Counted from the first letter of the stretch, positions 53,575 to 63,460 are shown. The stretch: 64,000 nt of DNA from JANQSP01 sp965226095 (GCA_965226095.1 OZ245336.1:992001-1056000), one strand, 5' to 3'. The notes: generated from the sequence alone by a model not told the origin. Numbers and translations are program-made.

Positions 53575-54750
53575 ATGGAAGTTACAATGCGCGCTTGCCT
53601 GGAAGTAAATTTACAATACTTAGCTGATAATATTAAAACACTTCATTCTTTAAGTGAAACAGCAATGGTTCATCCTTCAAAACAATCACTAAAAAATTTT
53701 TTCTGTCCAATGGTGAAAGCGAATAGCTATGGTCATGGGGTCATAGAAATTGTAAAAATACTCAAAAAATCCGGCATCACAAAAGTGGGAGTTATATCTG
53801 TTGAAGAAGCCATGGAAATTAAGGACATTGGGTTAAGCGTTTATGTTTTTGGCCCTTATAAACCGGCAGATATTGAGTTAATGGATCGCTATTGTTTTAT
53901 ACCAATTGTGGGTCAATGGCAGGATTTAAAAGCTCTCCTGCGTTCACAAAAAAAACAAAAATTTCATATTGAATTTAATATGGATATGAATCGTACTGGA
54001 TTTGAATTCTCTGAAGCGGAAGCTCTTATTAATTATATTAAAAAAAATCCTGTCTTACAATTAGAGGGTATAGCTTCTCATTTAAGTACCGGAGAAGAAC
54101 TGGCTTCGGATTTTCATTTTATATCCAAAAAGTTTAAAAGTATTTTAGATAGTTTTAAAAATTCTTTTCCACAACAAAATCTGAATGTGCATCTTCTCAA
54201 TAGTTCTGGTTTTTTTTCAATGTGGAGTCATTCTCTTGAGGGCTTAAATGTAGGGTTTAGACCAGGTATTTCTCTGTATGGTATCAAGCCTAAAATACGA
54301 TTTAATTCTCCTGTGGCAGAGCAAAAATATCAATCTTTAAACTTAAAACCGGTGTCTTGTTTAAAATCCTTTATTGTTCAAACACGTTCCCTGTCTCGAG
54401 GAGAAGGGGTTTCTTATTGTAAAACCTGGAAAGCTTCCAAACAGTCCACTATAGCAGTGGTCTCAATGGGTTATGCAGATGGTCTTCCTTTTCAGGGTTC
54501 CAATAGAATGGAAGTTTTATTAAGGGGAAAAAGAGTGCCGGTGATTGGAAGAATTTGTATGGATTTTTTTATGGTGGATGCTACAACAGTAGTGGAGGGA
54601 GGGGAGTTGAAAAGAGGGGAAGAAGTGGTGATTTTTGGTTCTCAACAAGAAGCCAGTATTTCTCCAACAGAACAGGCAAATAAATTAGGAACTATTCCCT
54701 ATCAATTGATGACTGGACTTGGAAAAAGAGTCATAAGAATTTACAAATAG
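53575..54750 (+). CDS. alr: Alanine racemase
   Basis: PLP enzyme that makes D-alanine for peptidoglycan. The PLP lysine is in PMVKANSYGHG. Further landmarks are FNMDMNRTGF, the second catalytic Tyr region with RPGISLYGIKP, GYADGLPFQGSN and RICMDFFMVD. The 391 residues are slightly longer than usual because of an insertion near the start (about residues 25-42). ATG at 53575; a second Met four codons on is also possible. It lies 22 bases after the kinase gene and 19 before purH. Confidence 0.94.
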   Translation: MEVTMRACLEVNLQYLADNIKTLHSLSETAMVHPSKQSLKNFFCPMVKANSYGHGVIEIVKILKKSGITKVGVISVEEAMEIKDIGLSVYVFGPYKPADIELMDRYCFIPIVGQWQDLKALLRSQKKQKFHIEFNMDMNRTGFEFSEAEALINYIKKNPVLQLEGIASHLSTGEELASDFHFISKKFKSILDSFKNSFPQQNLNVHLLNSSGFFSMWSHSLEGLNVGFRPGISLYGIKPKIRFNSPVAEQKYQSLNLKPVSCLKSFIVQTRSLSRGEGVSYCKTWKASKQSTIAVVSMGYADGLPFQGSNRMEVLLRGKRVPVIGRICMDFFMVDATTVVEGGELKRGEEVVIFGSQQEASISPTEQANKLGTIPYQLMTGLGKRVIRIYK

Positions 54751-54769
54751 CAGTGAAGAAGGAAAAGTA

Positions 54770-56272
54770 ATGTTTAAGAATGCCTTAGTCAGTGTATCCA
54801 ATAAAAAAGGATTGATAGAATTTATTGCCCCTTTGGCTCAACAGGGACTGCGCGTGGTGTCCACAGGTGGAACAGCCAAATATTTAAAAGAGGCGGGAAT
54901 TGATGTCGTGGAAGTGAGTGAGCAAACCGGCTTTAAAGAAGTAATGAGTGGGAGAGTTAAATCCTTGCATCCTCGAGTGCATATGCCTCTATTGGCTAGA
55001 AAAAATCACAGCGAAGATCAACAAGCGCTGAGTTCAGAAAATCTACAAGCTTTTGATCTCTTGGTTTGTAATCTTTATCCCTTTGAAACAAAACCAGGGA
55101 TTGAACAGATTGATGTGGGTGGCCCCTCCATGTTGATGGCTGGTGCCAAGAATTTTGAACAGGTTACCGTATTGTGTGACCCCGAAGATTATCAAAAAAT
55201 TCTTCTGGCTGGTCAATTACCTGAGCAACAGATCAGAAAACAGTTGGCGGCAAAAGTTTTTTCTCATTTGGCACATTATAACTCCTGTATTGCTCATTGG
55301 ATGGCGGACTCTATGGATTCCAAGGAAAAAGACCTTCAACTTACAGCTCGTTTTTTTAAAAAACTTCGATATGGAGAAAATCCATCACAAAAAGCGACTT
55401 GGTTTCAAATAGATAAACAGGGATTGCATCAATCCAATTGTTTACAGGGTAAGCCATTGTCGTTTAATAATATTCGCGATTTGGAATCAGCGGTTTCCAC
55501 GCTTAGACAATTTACACAAACAGCCTGTTGTGTGGCTGTGAAGCACAATAATCCCTGTGGAGTGGCCTGTGGAGACACTTTGGAATCAGCTGTTGAAAAG
55601 ACTTTAAAAGCAGATCCAGTAAGTGTGTTCGGAGGAGTGTTAGCTCTTAATAAAAAAGTGTCTGAAGCAGTGGCTGTTCAACTGAGCTCTTTATTTTTAG
55701 AAGCGATCATTGCCCCTTCTTATACGGAGGAGGCTTTAAAAGTTTTTCAAACCAAAAAAAACTTAAGAGTGCTGGAGTGGTCAGCTTTAATTAAGCAACC
55801 TGTTAGCTCTTCTAAAATCTACTCAGTGGAAGGTGGTTTATTGTCACAAGATGGTCAACCCACAACTTTTTCATGGGATGAAAATTGGCAATGCATCGGT
55901 GAATCTCTTTCTGAAAAAACTCAATTAGACTTATTGATGGCATGGAAAGTGTGCTCCCAACTAAAAAGCAATGCCATTGCCATAGTAAAGAATTGCCAGA
56001 CAGTGGGCTTAGGTATGGGGCAGGTGAGCCGTATTGCCGCAGTGGAAGGAGCGATTAAAAATTGGAAACATTTTCATCCTGATATCAAAGATCCGGTGTT
56101 GGCCAGTGATGGTTTTTTCCCTTTTCCTGATTCTATTGAAACAGCCTGTCAATCCGGTATTAAATGGCTGATTCAACCTGGAGGTTCCATTAGAGATAAA
56201 GAGATCATTGCAAAAGCTAAGGAGTTATCTGTTAACATGGTTCTCACCAGTAGCCGTTGTTTTTTACATTAG
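54770..56272 (+). CDS. purH: Bifunctional AICAR formyltransferase/IMP cyclohydrolase
   Basis: Last two steps of IMP synthesis. IMP cyclohydrolase domain first: ALVSVSNKKGL, VVSTGGTAKYLKEAG, MSGRVKSLHPRVH, CNLYPFE, DVGGPSMLMAGAKN. AICAR transformylase follows: LRYGENPSQKATWF, VAVKHNNPCGVA, DPVSVFGGV, LKSNAIAIVKN, GMGQVSR, DGFFPFPDSIE. 500 residues, a little shorter than the usual 510-530 but with all blocks. It complements purC-S-Q-L-F at 23.5-28.9 kb though transcribed in a different operon. Confidence 0.95.
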   Translation: MFKNALVSVSNKKGLIEFIAPLAQQGLRVVSTGGTAKYLKEAGIDVVEVSEQTGFKEVMSGRVKSLHPRVHMPLLARKNHSEDQQALSSENLQAFDLLVCNLYPFETKPGIEQIDVGGPSMLMAGAKNFEQVTVLCDPEDYQKILLAGQLPEQQIRKQLAAKVFSHLAHYNSCIAHWMADSMDSKEKDLQLTARFFKKLRYGENPSQKATWFQIDKQGLHQSNCLQGKPLSFNNIRDLESAVSTLRQFTQTACCVAVKHNNPCGVACGDTLESAVEKTLKADPVSVFGGVLALNKKVSEAVAVQLSSLFLEAIIAPSYTEEALKVFQTKKNLRVLEWSALIKQPVSSSKIYSVEGGLLSQDGQPTTFSWDENWQCIGESLSEKTQLDLLMAWKVCSQLKSNAIAIVKNCQTVGLGMGQVSRIAAVEGAIKNWKHFHPDIKDPVLASDGFFPFPDSIETACQSGIKWLIQPGGSIRDKEIIAKAKELSVNMVLTSSRCFLH

Positions 56273-56304
56273 ACAAATTATAAAAAAAACAGGATAATTT
56301 TGGA

Positions 56305-56790
56305 ATGAGTGAAGATAAAAGCAAAAGATGGTTGATAAAAAAAAATGCTGAAATTATAGGACCTCTTTCGAACGAAGAAGTGGAGGAGGGGTTAAAAACT
56401 GGAAATTTTTCAGTTTTGGATTCTGCCTGCCTGCCTGGTGAACAAGTGTGGCTTTGTCTTGGTAACTACGAGAACTTTTCAGAGTTTATGGATAAAGTAA
56501 AAGGTTCATCCAGCGCAACGGCTCAGACATTATTATCTAGAATCACAGATACGATATTTGTAAATACTAACACCAATACACTGACGGACACCAGTGAACT
56601 GGACACAGTTGCATCCACCACTGTAGCAGAGGATGTGCCTTATGAGGTGATTGGTGAGAAACAAATGAAGAATAAGTTTATGAAAATAATATTTCAGAAA
56701 AAAATTATTTTTCTCTTTGCTATAGTAACGACCCTCTTAATTATTTATTTTATTGCTTCTGACTTATTTAGAAATAACAATATAAATTAA
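56305..56790 (+). CDS. Membrane-tethered GYF-like domain protein
   Basis: The N terminus (WLIKKNAEIIGPLSNEEVEE, GLKTGNFSVLDSACL, W-LCLGNYENF) fits a GYF_2/DUF4339-type domain, which binds Pro-rich peptides. A Ser/Thr-rich linker of about 50 residues follows. The C terminus is one membrane helix (IIFLFAIVTTLLIIYFIASD) with a short tail, so the domain should be cytoplasmic and tail-anchored. 161 residues. It lies 32 bases after purH and its stop overlaps the phoH stop by four bases. Confidence 0.75.
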   Translation: MSEDKSKRWLIKKNAEIIGPLSNEEVEEGLKTGNFSVLDSACLPGEQVWLCLGNYENFSEFMDKVKGSSSATAQTLLSRITDTIFVNTNTNTLTDTSELDTVASTTVAEDVPYEVIGEKQMKNKFMKIIFQKKIIFLFAIVTTLLIIYFIASDLFRNNNIN

Positions 56791-58118
56791 AGAATATTAG
56801 CCGCTGTTTCCGCTAATTCGGAACGTTCCCCTTTGGATAAAGTGACATGTGCTGCTAAAGATTCTGATTTAAATTTTTCCACCGAAAAGGTTAATCCATT
56901 ATTAGAAGAATCCACATAAGGGTTATCTATTTGATAACAATCTCCTGTGAGGATAACTTTGGTTCCCAAACCTGCTCTAGTCAGTATAGTTTTAATTTCA
57001 TGTGGAGTAAGGTTTTGTGCTTCATCTACAATCAGATACTGGTTGGGAATACTGCGACCTCGAATATAAGCTAATGGTTCAATATTAATGAGCCCTTGAT
57101 TCATTAGATCCTGCGCCAGTCGGGAGGCTTTTTTTCCAAGTCCCATGAGAAATTCCAAGCTGTCAAACACGGGTTGCATCCATGGATTAAGTTTTTGCTC
57201 AATATCCCCTGGAAGATAGCCAATATCCCTTCCCATAGGGAAAACAGGGCGGGACACCAGGAGTTTATGAAAGCGGCTTTCATCCAGTGTTTTATATAGT
57301 CCCACAGCTAAAGCCAATAGGGTTTTTCCTGTTCCGGCTTTTCCCAAAAGTGATACCAGTTTAAAGTCATCCTGCATAAGAGCATCTAATGCAAAATGTT
57401 GTTCCATATTTCTTGGATGTATTCCCCATGTTGGTCCTTGGGGTTGATATATGGTGTGAACTTGATTTGTTTTGGCAGTAAAGCGCCCAATAACTTTTTC
57501 TGTATCTTGTTTCATCACTATGTATTGGTTGGGATAAAATTTGGTAACTTTATTATCTACAGCCAAAATTTTTTTATTTTTAAAAGTTTCCATTTCCTGC
57601 TCAGTGATACTCCATTGCCGAATACCTGTATAAAGATCTTCCACATCTGTGCTTGGAGAGGGATCATAATCTATTGCTTCGATACCAAAGACATCTGCTT
57701 TAATTCTCAAGTTTATATCTTTTGTGACTAGTTTAATTGTGGCGGAGGAATGGCAGCTTTGAATATATAAACCAGTAGCTAAAATGCGATGATCCGCTTT
57801 GGAAAAACTCAGTTCCGGTGAAGTCATAGGAACATTCATACAGACATAGAGATAGGAATCATTTTCCAGTTGGATACCTTTTGTTAAGGAACCTTTTTGT
57901 CGTAACAAATCAACAAATCGATTAAATTGTCTGGCATTTCTTCCTTTTTCTCCCATATCCCTTTTGAACTGATCAATTTCCTCCAGCACAGAAAAAGGGA
58001 TATAAATATCTGAGGATTTAAAAGTATTAAATGACAGGGCGTCATACAGTAGTGTGCTTGTGTCCAGCACTATTTTTTTGTTAAACCGACCAGGTATCAG
58101 TAAATGCTGTTTTTGCAT
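56787..58118 (-). CDS. PhoH2-type protein: PIN nuclease domain fused to PhoH ATPase
   Basis: Predicted RNA helicase/nuclease. PIN domain at residues 14-160 with acidic residues in KIVLDTSTLLYD, LEEIDQFKRD and KADHRILATG. The PhoH ATPase follows: Walker A LLGKAGTGKTLLAL, RPVFPMGRDIGYLPGD, Walker B YLIVDEAQNLTPHE, ILTGDCYQIDNPY. 443 residues, normal for PhoH2. The call to PhoH2 rather than plain PhoH rests on the PIN fusion. Last gene of a minus-strand run with FHA-GGDEF (33 bases upstream) and a coiled-coil gene. Confidence 0.93.
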   Translation of the reverse strand: MQKQHLLIPGRFNKKIVLDTSTLLYDALSFNTFKSSDIYIPFSVLEEIDQFKRDMGEKGRNARQFNRFVDLLRQKGSLTKGIQLENDSYLYVCMNVPMTSPELSFSKADHRILATGLYIQSCHSSATIKLVTKDINLRIKADVFGIEAIDYDPSPSTDVEDLYTGIRQWSITEQEMETFKNKKILAVDNKVTKFYPNQYIVMKQDTEKVIGRFTAKTNQVHTIYQPQGPTWGIHPRNMEQHFALDALMQDDFKLVSLLGKAGTGKTLLALAVGLYKTLDESRFHKLLVSRPVFPMGRDIGYLPGDIEQKLNPWMQPVFDSLEFLMGLGKKASRLAQDLMNQGLINIEPLAYIRGRSIPNQYLIVDEAQNLTPHEIKTILTRAGLGTKVILTGDCYQIDNPYVDSSNNGLTFSVEKFKSESLAAHVTLSKGERSELAETAANIL

Positions 58119-58151
58119 CCTACATAAGTAGCATGAATGTTTTTTAAAAAG

Positions 58152-59231
58152 CTATACGCTCATAGACACTTTGTTGCGTCCGGTGTTTTTACTCTCGTAC
58201 AAGGCCCGATCGGCCCTTTCATACATATTCTTCCAACTGGTATCTGTTTTTATTCTTTCAGTTATTCCTGCGGAGATTGTTATTTTTAAGTTTTTGCCAT
58301 TATAATTAAAAGTTTGGTTTTCCAGAGTTTTTCTCATTTTTTCGATGGCCTTTTGAGCATGGGTAATTTGGCTGTGTAAAAGAATACAAAATTCTTCTCC
58401 TCCACAACGGGTTAACAGATCATCTGAACGAAAGTTGGAACGAAGAATCTGTCCAATCTGTTTCAAAATAAAGTCACCGGCTTGGTGTCCATAAGTGTCA
58501 TTAATTTTTTTAAAAAAATCAATATCCAGTAAAATAAGAGATAAGGTGCTTTTTGCTCTTTTACTAATATGGAAAAATTCAGGGGACTTTACTTCCAGCA
58601 TAGAACGATTCCCCACTTCAGTGAGCATGTCGTAAAAAGATTTTTGATAATTTTTGATAATAGAAGAAAGTTCATGGTTCCCTTTATTTAAAAATTTAAA
58701 ACCAACATTGCCTAGTTTAATAATGTCATTATCATTCAATGAAAGAGAAGTTTGTGGTTGGATAGAGTGTTCATTAACATAAGTGCCATTTGTGGAGTTG
58801 AGATCTTTTATAGAGATTTTGTCACCAGTGTCTGAATAAATAGCTAGGTGTTCTTTGCTGATGGATAAATCTCTAATACAAATATCACTTCTCCAGTTTC
58901 TACCAATGATTATTTCCTGTTTATTAATGGGCCAATAACTTCCAATCATGGCTTCCGGGCCAAAAATCATCACCAGATTGGAGGGAATAGATTCCACCAA
59001 TTTTATTTGATTCAATAAAACAGTATCTCGGGCGATAACAGTTTTATCATCACCAATGGTAGTGGCTCGAGTGGTTTGTGTAATATGGGTTGTCTGAACG
59101 TTTGTTGCAGATGCCTTCTTTCCAGTTTTTGGCTTCTTCTTTTTCATATTTTTTGTTGCTGAAAGAGATTTATTTGAGGATGAAAACTCAAATGCTTCTT
59201 CCATAATTTTCCATTTTTTTTTAGAACTCAT
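58152..59231 (-). CDS. Diguanylate cyclase with FHA domain
   Basis: Makes cyclic di-GMP, probably controlled by phosphothreonine binding. The Lys/Ser/Thr-rich N terminus of about 75 residues could itself be phosphorylated. FHA domain: IIGRNWRSDICIRDLSISKE, HLAIYSD, NSTNGTYVN, with the conserved Arg, Ser and Asn residues. GGDEF domain: LSLILLDIDFFKKINDTYGH, catalytic GGEEF and an inhibitory I-site RSDD five residues before it, so feedback inhibition is expected. 359 residues. The Pkn kinase at 15.2 kb is a conceivable but unproven source of phospho-ligand. Confidence 0.93.
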   Translation of the reverse strand: MSSKKKWKIMEEAFEFSSSNKSLSATKNMKKKKPKTGKKASATNVQTTHITQTTRATTIGDDKTVIARDTVLLNQIKLVESIPSNLVMIFGPEAMIGSYWPINKQEIIIGRNWRSDICIRDLSISKEHLAIYSDTGDKISIKDLNSTNGTYVNEHSIQPQTSLSLNDNDIIKLGNVGFKFLNKGNHELSSIIKNYQKSFYDMLTEVGNRSMLEVKSPEFFHISKRAKSTLSLILLDIDFFKKINDTYGHQAGDFILKQIGQILRSNFRSDDLLTRCGGEEFCILLHSQITHAQKAIEKMRKTLENQTFNYNGKNLKITISAGITERIKTDTSWKNMYERADRALYESKNTGRNKVSMSV

Positions 59232-59258
59232 AAGTATTATTCCTGTGGGTTTAATACA

Positions 59259-60470
59259 TCAAATCTGATCTTCATCAGTTGATTTTATTTTAGACTCTAT
59301 CGATTCATCTTCTTCTCGCAATAGAGAACGTCCCTTTAAAATATGCGTGACCATTTGTATACCGCGAACAGCTCTTCGAGATTGTTCCAAGTGTTCTTCG
59401 AGTTTTTGCTGAAGTTCGCTGTATTTATCTTTATGTGTGTTTAAATCCATTTTAGAGCGTTCAATTTGTTGCTTTAATTGCAATATGTAGCGATTTTTTT
59501 CTCTCACAAGAGTTTGACTGTCTACTTTTACTAATTCCAGACGGTTTTCCAGTTCTTTTTCACGGATTCGAATATGTTGCAAATTGTTAGACAACCTTTT
59601 TTCTAATTCTTTGTTTTTTACCTGCATTTTATCCATCTCTCTGCTTTGATCAGATAGAGTGTTCATGAGAACTTTTTTTTCACTGAGAAATTCTTCACGA
59701 CTTTCTTCGTAAGCTTTTTTAAGATCGTCATTTTTTACTAATACTTTGTCTAAGCGTTCTTTAAAAATATTAGCTGTAGTGATGAGTTTTTCATTTTCCT
59801 GTCTTAATCGTTCAATTTCTTCCTCTAAAGAAGTCATTCTCTCTTGAGCCAGGCTCAAATTTTCTGATTGTTGAAGGGAGATTTGAATAGGCATGTGAGT
59901 TTCTTGGTTTTTTTGATATGAATGAGTGGCTAAACCGACATTGCCATCCATTGAGAAAGATGGGGAGGGAGGGGATTCCAAAGTTTTCTTCTCTTTTAAA
60001 GGCATTTGAATAATGGAAGCCGTGTTATTTAGGTTCTCTGGCTTCAGCTGTGTTGTGAGTGAGTTTGATGCAGATGTTGAGGAAATCTTATGTTTTTTTA
60101 ATTTTTTCTTTGTTTTTTCTTTGTTTTCAGAAGTGAGACCGGACTCATTTGGTTTAAATTCCATTAAACTCATGATTTCTGTGTCACTGCTCTTTATTAT
60201 TTCCTTTTCACTTAAATCCTCTTTTTGGTCTAAAAATGGGATACCTGTTTCCACTGATGCATCTATTTCAGACAAATTGCTCTTTTCCTGATCTGCCGAT
60301 ATATGCTCTTTTATTGCTGATTCGGATTCTTCGGATTCTATAGAAAGCACATTTTCAGCTGATTCGTCCAATAAATTAGCAACTTCAGATAGGGAAGACT
60401 CTTGTTGATACTCCTGGACCAAATCTTCCATTACAGTTTCAATCATTGCTGTGTTTTTTTTTCTATTCAT
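59259..60470 (-). CDS. Acidic coiled-coil protein
   Basis: No known domain recognised. The first about 140 residues are rich in Glu, Ser and Asp; a Pro/Ser segment follows (LKEKKTLESPPSPSFSMDGN). From about 205 to 370 there is a long coiled coil (ERMTSLEEEIERLRQENEKL and similar heptads). The end has RRAVRGIQMVTHILKGRSLL and a short acidic tail. 403 residues, no membrane segment. It is the first gene of the minus-strand run with the FHA-GGDEF and PhoH2 genes, so a structural or scaffold role in c-di-GMP signalling is possible. Confidence 0.75.
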   Translation of the reverse strand: MNRKKNTAMIETVMEDLVQEYQQESSLSEVANLLDESAENVLSIESEESESAIKEHISADQEKSNLSEIDASVETGIPFLDQKEDLSEKEIIKSSDTEIMSLMEFKPNESGLTSENKEKTKKKLKKHKISSTSASNSLTTQLKPENLNNTASIIQMPLKEKKTLESPPSPSFSMDGNVGLATHSYQKNQETHMPIQISLQQSENLSLAQERMTSLEEEIERLRQENEKLITTANIFKERLDKVLVKNDDLKKAYEESREEFLSEKKVLMNTLSDQSREMDKMQVKNKELEKRLSNNLQHIRIREKELENRLELVKVDSQTLVREKNRYILQLKQQIERSKMDLNTHKDKYSELQQKLEEHLEQSRRAVRGIQMVTHILKGRSLLREEDESIESKIKSTDEDQI

Positions 60471-60544
60471 AACTTACCTATACAAAAAAACCGGGTTATC
60501 AGTCTGTTTCCTTATCGGAAAAATATATTGAGCTTTAAAATTTA

Positions 60545-60572
60545 TTGACAGTGGAGCTAATCGCTATAAATA
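60545..60572 (+). promoter_or_regulatory. Possible promoter for the glutamate dehydrogenase gene
   Basis: TTGACA at 60545-60550 and TATAAATAT at 60565-60573 precede the ATG by about 30-60 bases. The spacing to TATAAA is only 14 bases, shorter than ideal, so confidence is modest. Confidence 0.35.
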
Positions 60573-60603
60573 TTTAAAAAACTAGATAAATAGAGATTCA
60601 CTC

Positions 60604-61890
60604 ATGGAAATCTACAAAGACGAAATACTGGATAATCCACTTTATAAGAATATTCTTTATAGCCTTGCACAGGCTGGGAGACATATTGGTATAAATCGCA
60701 ATGTCATGGAACGGTTAAAAAGACCGCGTCGTGCTATTCGTGTTTCCATACCGGTTCGCATGGATAACGACCGTGTACAGGTTTTTAATGGTTATCGAGT
60801 CCAGCATAATCATACCTTAGGTCCATTTAAAGGAGGAATTCGTTATCACCCAAAAGTGTGTATGGGAGAAGTGGCGGCTTTAGCCGCTTTAATGACTTAT
60901 AAAAACTCTCTGTTAAATTTACCACTTGGAGGCGCTAAAGGTGGGGTGCAGTTGGATCCTTCCGCCCTTTCAAAGGCAGAGTTGGAAGCTCTTACTCGTC
61001 GCTTTACATCGGAATTAAGTCCTTTTATAGGGCCTGACAAGGATATTCCTGCACCGGATGTTGGTACAGATTCTGAAACAATGGCATGGATGCTAGATAC
61101 TTACTCATTGGAATCCGGTTTTTCCCAGACAGGAGTTGTGACGGGTAAACCAGTTGAAATTGGCGGATCCAAGGGGAGGAGTTCTGCTACTGGCTTGGGT
61201 GTGGTGTATGTGCTGGAAAAGGCTTTGGAAGTGCAAAACAGGCACTTAAGTGATACGACTTTGGCTGTACAGGGTTTTGGAAAAGTGGGTATGCACGCTT
61301 GTGTGGAGGCTCATGCTTTAGGCGCTAGTGTTGTTGCTATCAGTGACCAATCAGGAGGGGTATTTAATCCTAAAGGCTTGAATATTACAGAAATTGTTCA
61401 ACATGTTACGGAGAATCGCTTTATAAAAGATTATCCAAAAGCAGAAAAAATTTCCAATGAAGAGCTTTTAGCTTTGGATGTCGATGCTGTTTTACCTTGT
61501 GCTTTGGAGGATGTTATCAACGAAAAAAATCAGTCTAGTATTAAAACAAAGCTGATTATTGAAGGGGCCAATAGTCCTATTGCTCCCAAAGCCAGCGAGT
61601 ACCTTACTCAAAATGGAGTTTTAGTTGTTCCAGATATTTTAGCCAATGGTGGAGGAGTCATTGTCAGTTATTTTGAATGGGTGCAGGATATAGGTTGGTT
61701 GTTTTGGACAGAAACACAAGTCAGGAACAAGTTGAGAGATATTTTAAGAATGTCTTTTGATAAAGTGTGGCAATTTACTGAAGATCACCCTGTTCAAGAA
61801 AATGGACAGAAAAATTTAAGATTGGCAGCTATGAGCGTTTCTCTTCTGCGTTTGGAAAAAGCAATGAAACTTAGAGGGCAAGCTTGGTAA
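60604..61890 (+). CDS. Glu/Leu/Phe/Val dehydrogenase, probably glutamate dehydrogenase
   Basis: Oxidative deamination or reductive amination of glutamate with NAD(P). Substrate domain: GPFKGGIRYHPKVCMGEVAA, catalytic Lys in LPLGGAKGGV, PAPDVGTDSETMAWMLD. Nucleotide domain: LAVQGFGKVGMHA (GxGxxG), CALEDVINEKN, IIEGANSPIAPKA, ILANGGGVIVSYFEW. 428 residues, the hexameric short type. The substrate (glutamate rather than leucine) is favoured by PFKGGIR and length but not proven. The stop overlaps the pyrD start by seven bases. Confidence 0.93.
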   Translation: MEIYKDEILDNPLYKNILYSLAQAGRHIGINRNVMERLKRPRRAIRVSIPVRMDNDRVQVFNGYRVQHNHTLGPFKGGIRYHPKVCMGEVAALAALMTYKNSLLNLPLGGAKGGVQLDPSALSKAELEALTRRFTSELSPFIGPDKDIPAPDVGTDSETMAWMLDTYSLESGFSQTGVVTGKPVEIGGSKGRSSATGLGVVYVLEKALEVQNRHLSDTTLAVQGFGKVGMHACVEAHALGASVVAISDQSGGVFNPKGLNITEIVQHVTENRFIKDYPKAEKISNEELLALDVDAVLPCALEDVINEKNQSSIKTKLIIEGANSPIAPKASEYLTQNGVLVVPDILANGGGVIVSYFEWVQDIGWLFWTETQVRNKLRDILRMSFDKVWQFTEDHPVQENGQKNLRLAAMSVSLLRLEKAMKLRGQAW

Positions 61891-62879
61891 AACCCTGGTT
61901 ATATTTACCGGCTTCCTGGTCTCATCAGCTGGCCTCTCCTTGTTTATCTGTATTTTCTTCTGTAGTGGGAGACAAAAAACCTCCTCAATGGAAACCTTTT
62001 AAATGGGGTAATATGGAGTTCCCCAATCCATTGGCTCCTGCAGGAGGAGTGGATAAATCTGCAAAGCATATGAAGGCTTGGTGGGCTTTAGGGGCTGGGT
62101 TTATAGAAGTGGGAACAATTACTCCTCTCCCTCAAAAAGCCAACAAAGGTGCCATTTTAAAAAGAAATGTTAAGGAACAGGCTTTATGGAATTATATGGG
62201 CTTTCCCGGAGATGGTTTAAATCGTATACGCGATAGACTGGCAAACAACTCATCGAGACCAACTCCTGTTTTTGCGAATATTGGTAAAAACAGGGATACC
62301 AATCTGGAAAAGGCTTATCAGGATTATATTCGATGTATTTCAACTTTAAATCCTTATGTAGATGCTTTCGTTATAAACATTAGTAGCCCTAACACTAAGG
62401 ATTTAAGGGATTTATCGACTCCAGCCTATTTAAAAACACTTTTGAATAAAATTAACACTCACTTGTCTTCCATGAAATATAGAAAGCCAGTTTTTGTGAA
62501 ATGGAGTCCTGATATGAGTGAAAAAGATTTTTTACATGCTTTGGATCAGGCTGGAGAATGTGGTGTGGAAGGACATATTATTTGCAATAGCAGTGAAGTT
62601 TTGGGTCGAGATTTAAAACAAGATATTTTTCCAAAGCGAGGTGGAGTATCTGGTGCCCCTCTGTCGAATACTGCTAAAAAGAGGTTGATTTTAGCGCATA
62701 AGCATTTGGCTGTTAATAGACAAAAATATCTCCTTATTTCTTCTGGTGGAGTGTTAACACCGACAGATGTGTTTGAAAGATTGGATATGGGTGCTGATCT
62801 GGTTCAGGTGTATTCAGCTCTTATTTTTGATGGTCCTTGCTTTTTCTTAAAGACAAAAAACACTTTTAACCAACTTTGA
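61884..62879 (+). CDS. pyrD: Dihydroorotate dehydrogenase, class 2-like
   Basis: Oxidises dihydroorotate to orotate with FMN, following PyrC at 6.5-7.9 kb. Landmarks: FPNPLAPAGGVDKSAKHM, GFIEVGTITPLPQ, N-x-MGFPGDGL, FVINISSPNTKDLRDL (with the catalytic Ser of class 2), VFVKWSPDMSEKDF, SGGVLTPTDVFERLDMGADL, VQVYSALIFDGP. The TTG start at 61884 overlaps the previous gene. 331 residues; the N-terminal membrane-binding helices of class 2 are short here (WLYLPASWSHQLASPCL), so the quinone site may be reduced. Confidence 0.92.
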   Translation: MVKPWLYLPASWSHQLASPCLSVFSSVVGDKKPPQWKPFKWGNMEFPNPLAPAGGVDKSAKHMKAWWALGAGFIEVGTITPLPQKANKGAILKRNVKEQALWNYMGFPGDGLNRIRDRLANNSSRPTPVFANIGKNRDTNLEKAYQDYIRCISTLNPYVDAFVINISSPNTKDLRDLSTPAYLKTLLNKINTHLSSMKYRKPVFVKWSPDMSEKDFLHALDQAGECGVEGHIICNSSEVLGRDLKQDIFPKRGGVSGAPLSNTAKKRLILAHKHLAVNRQKYLLISSGGVLTPTDVFERLDMGADLVQVYSALIFDGPCFFLKTKNTFNQL

Positions 62880-62936
62880 TTATTTTTTGTTTTTTATTTG
62901 TCAAATTTCAAAAAAGAAATTATCCTTTATTAAGAG

Positions 62937-63239
62937 ATGGTAAAAAAAACACCTATTTATAAGAATTTTACAAAGTCTGATTTGGTTGATGAGCTTTCTA
63001 AGAAGCATAAAACAACGAAGGTATTGGCAGAAATAAGTGTCAATACTGTATTGGACTCTATTGCAAAAAGTCTGCAGGAAGATAATCGTGTGGAGATTAG
63101 AGGGTTTGGAACCTTTGAAATAAGAAAGTATGGAGCTTATCAAGGTCGAAATCCGCAAACTGGGCAAAAAATACAAGTTTCAGCAAAAAGATTACCTTTT
63201 TTTAAGCCTGGTAAGCTCAAAGAGCGAATTAAGACATAG
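62937..63239 (+). CDS. HU/IHF-family DNA-bending protein
   Basis: Dimeric nucleoid protein. The 100-residue product has the alpha-helical start (FTKSDLVDELSKKHKTTKVL), VEIRGFGTFEIRKYG, and the beta-arm GRNPQTGQKIQVSAKRLPFF, with the DNA-intercalating Pro in RNPQTG. An N-terminal VKKTPIYKN extension is slightly longer than usual. HU versus IHF subunit cannot be settled from sequence alone. It follows pyrD after 57 bases. Confidence 0.93.
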   Translation: MVKKTPIYKNFTKSDLVDELSKKHKTTKVLAEISVNTVLDSIAKSLQEDNRVEIRGFGTFEIRKYGAYQGRNPQTGQKIQVSAKRLPFFKPGKLKERIKT

Positions 63240-63460
63240 ATGTACATTTTGGATGTTTTATGCGTAGGCTGGTTGAATATTTTAAAAACTTGGCTTTAAT
63301 TTAAACAATTGAGTGTAATATTTTCATTTATAAAAACTTATATTTTAAAAAATATTAAATTCTGATATAATGCATTTGCCTTTATTGCTAAAACTATAAT
63401 ATGCCAATGTGAATCGATTGTGGTATGATTATGATAAGGTTTGAGACAAAAGGATAATCT

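Noticed and set aside
56385..56425. Inverted repeat AAAACTG...CAGTTTT in the GYF-like gene as another inserted hairpin
   Set aside because: The coded GNFSVLD fits the expected domain sequence and the loop does not match the CTCARGY pattern, so insertion is not supported.
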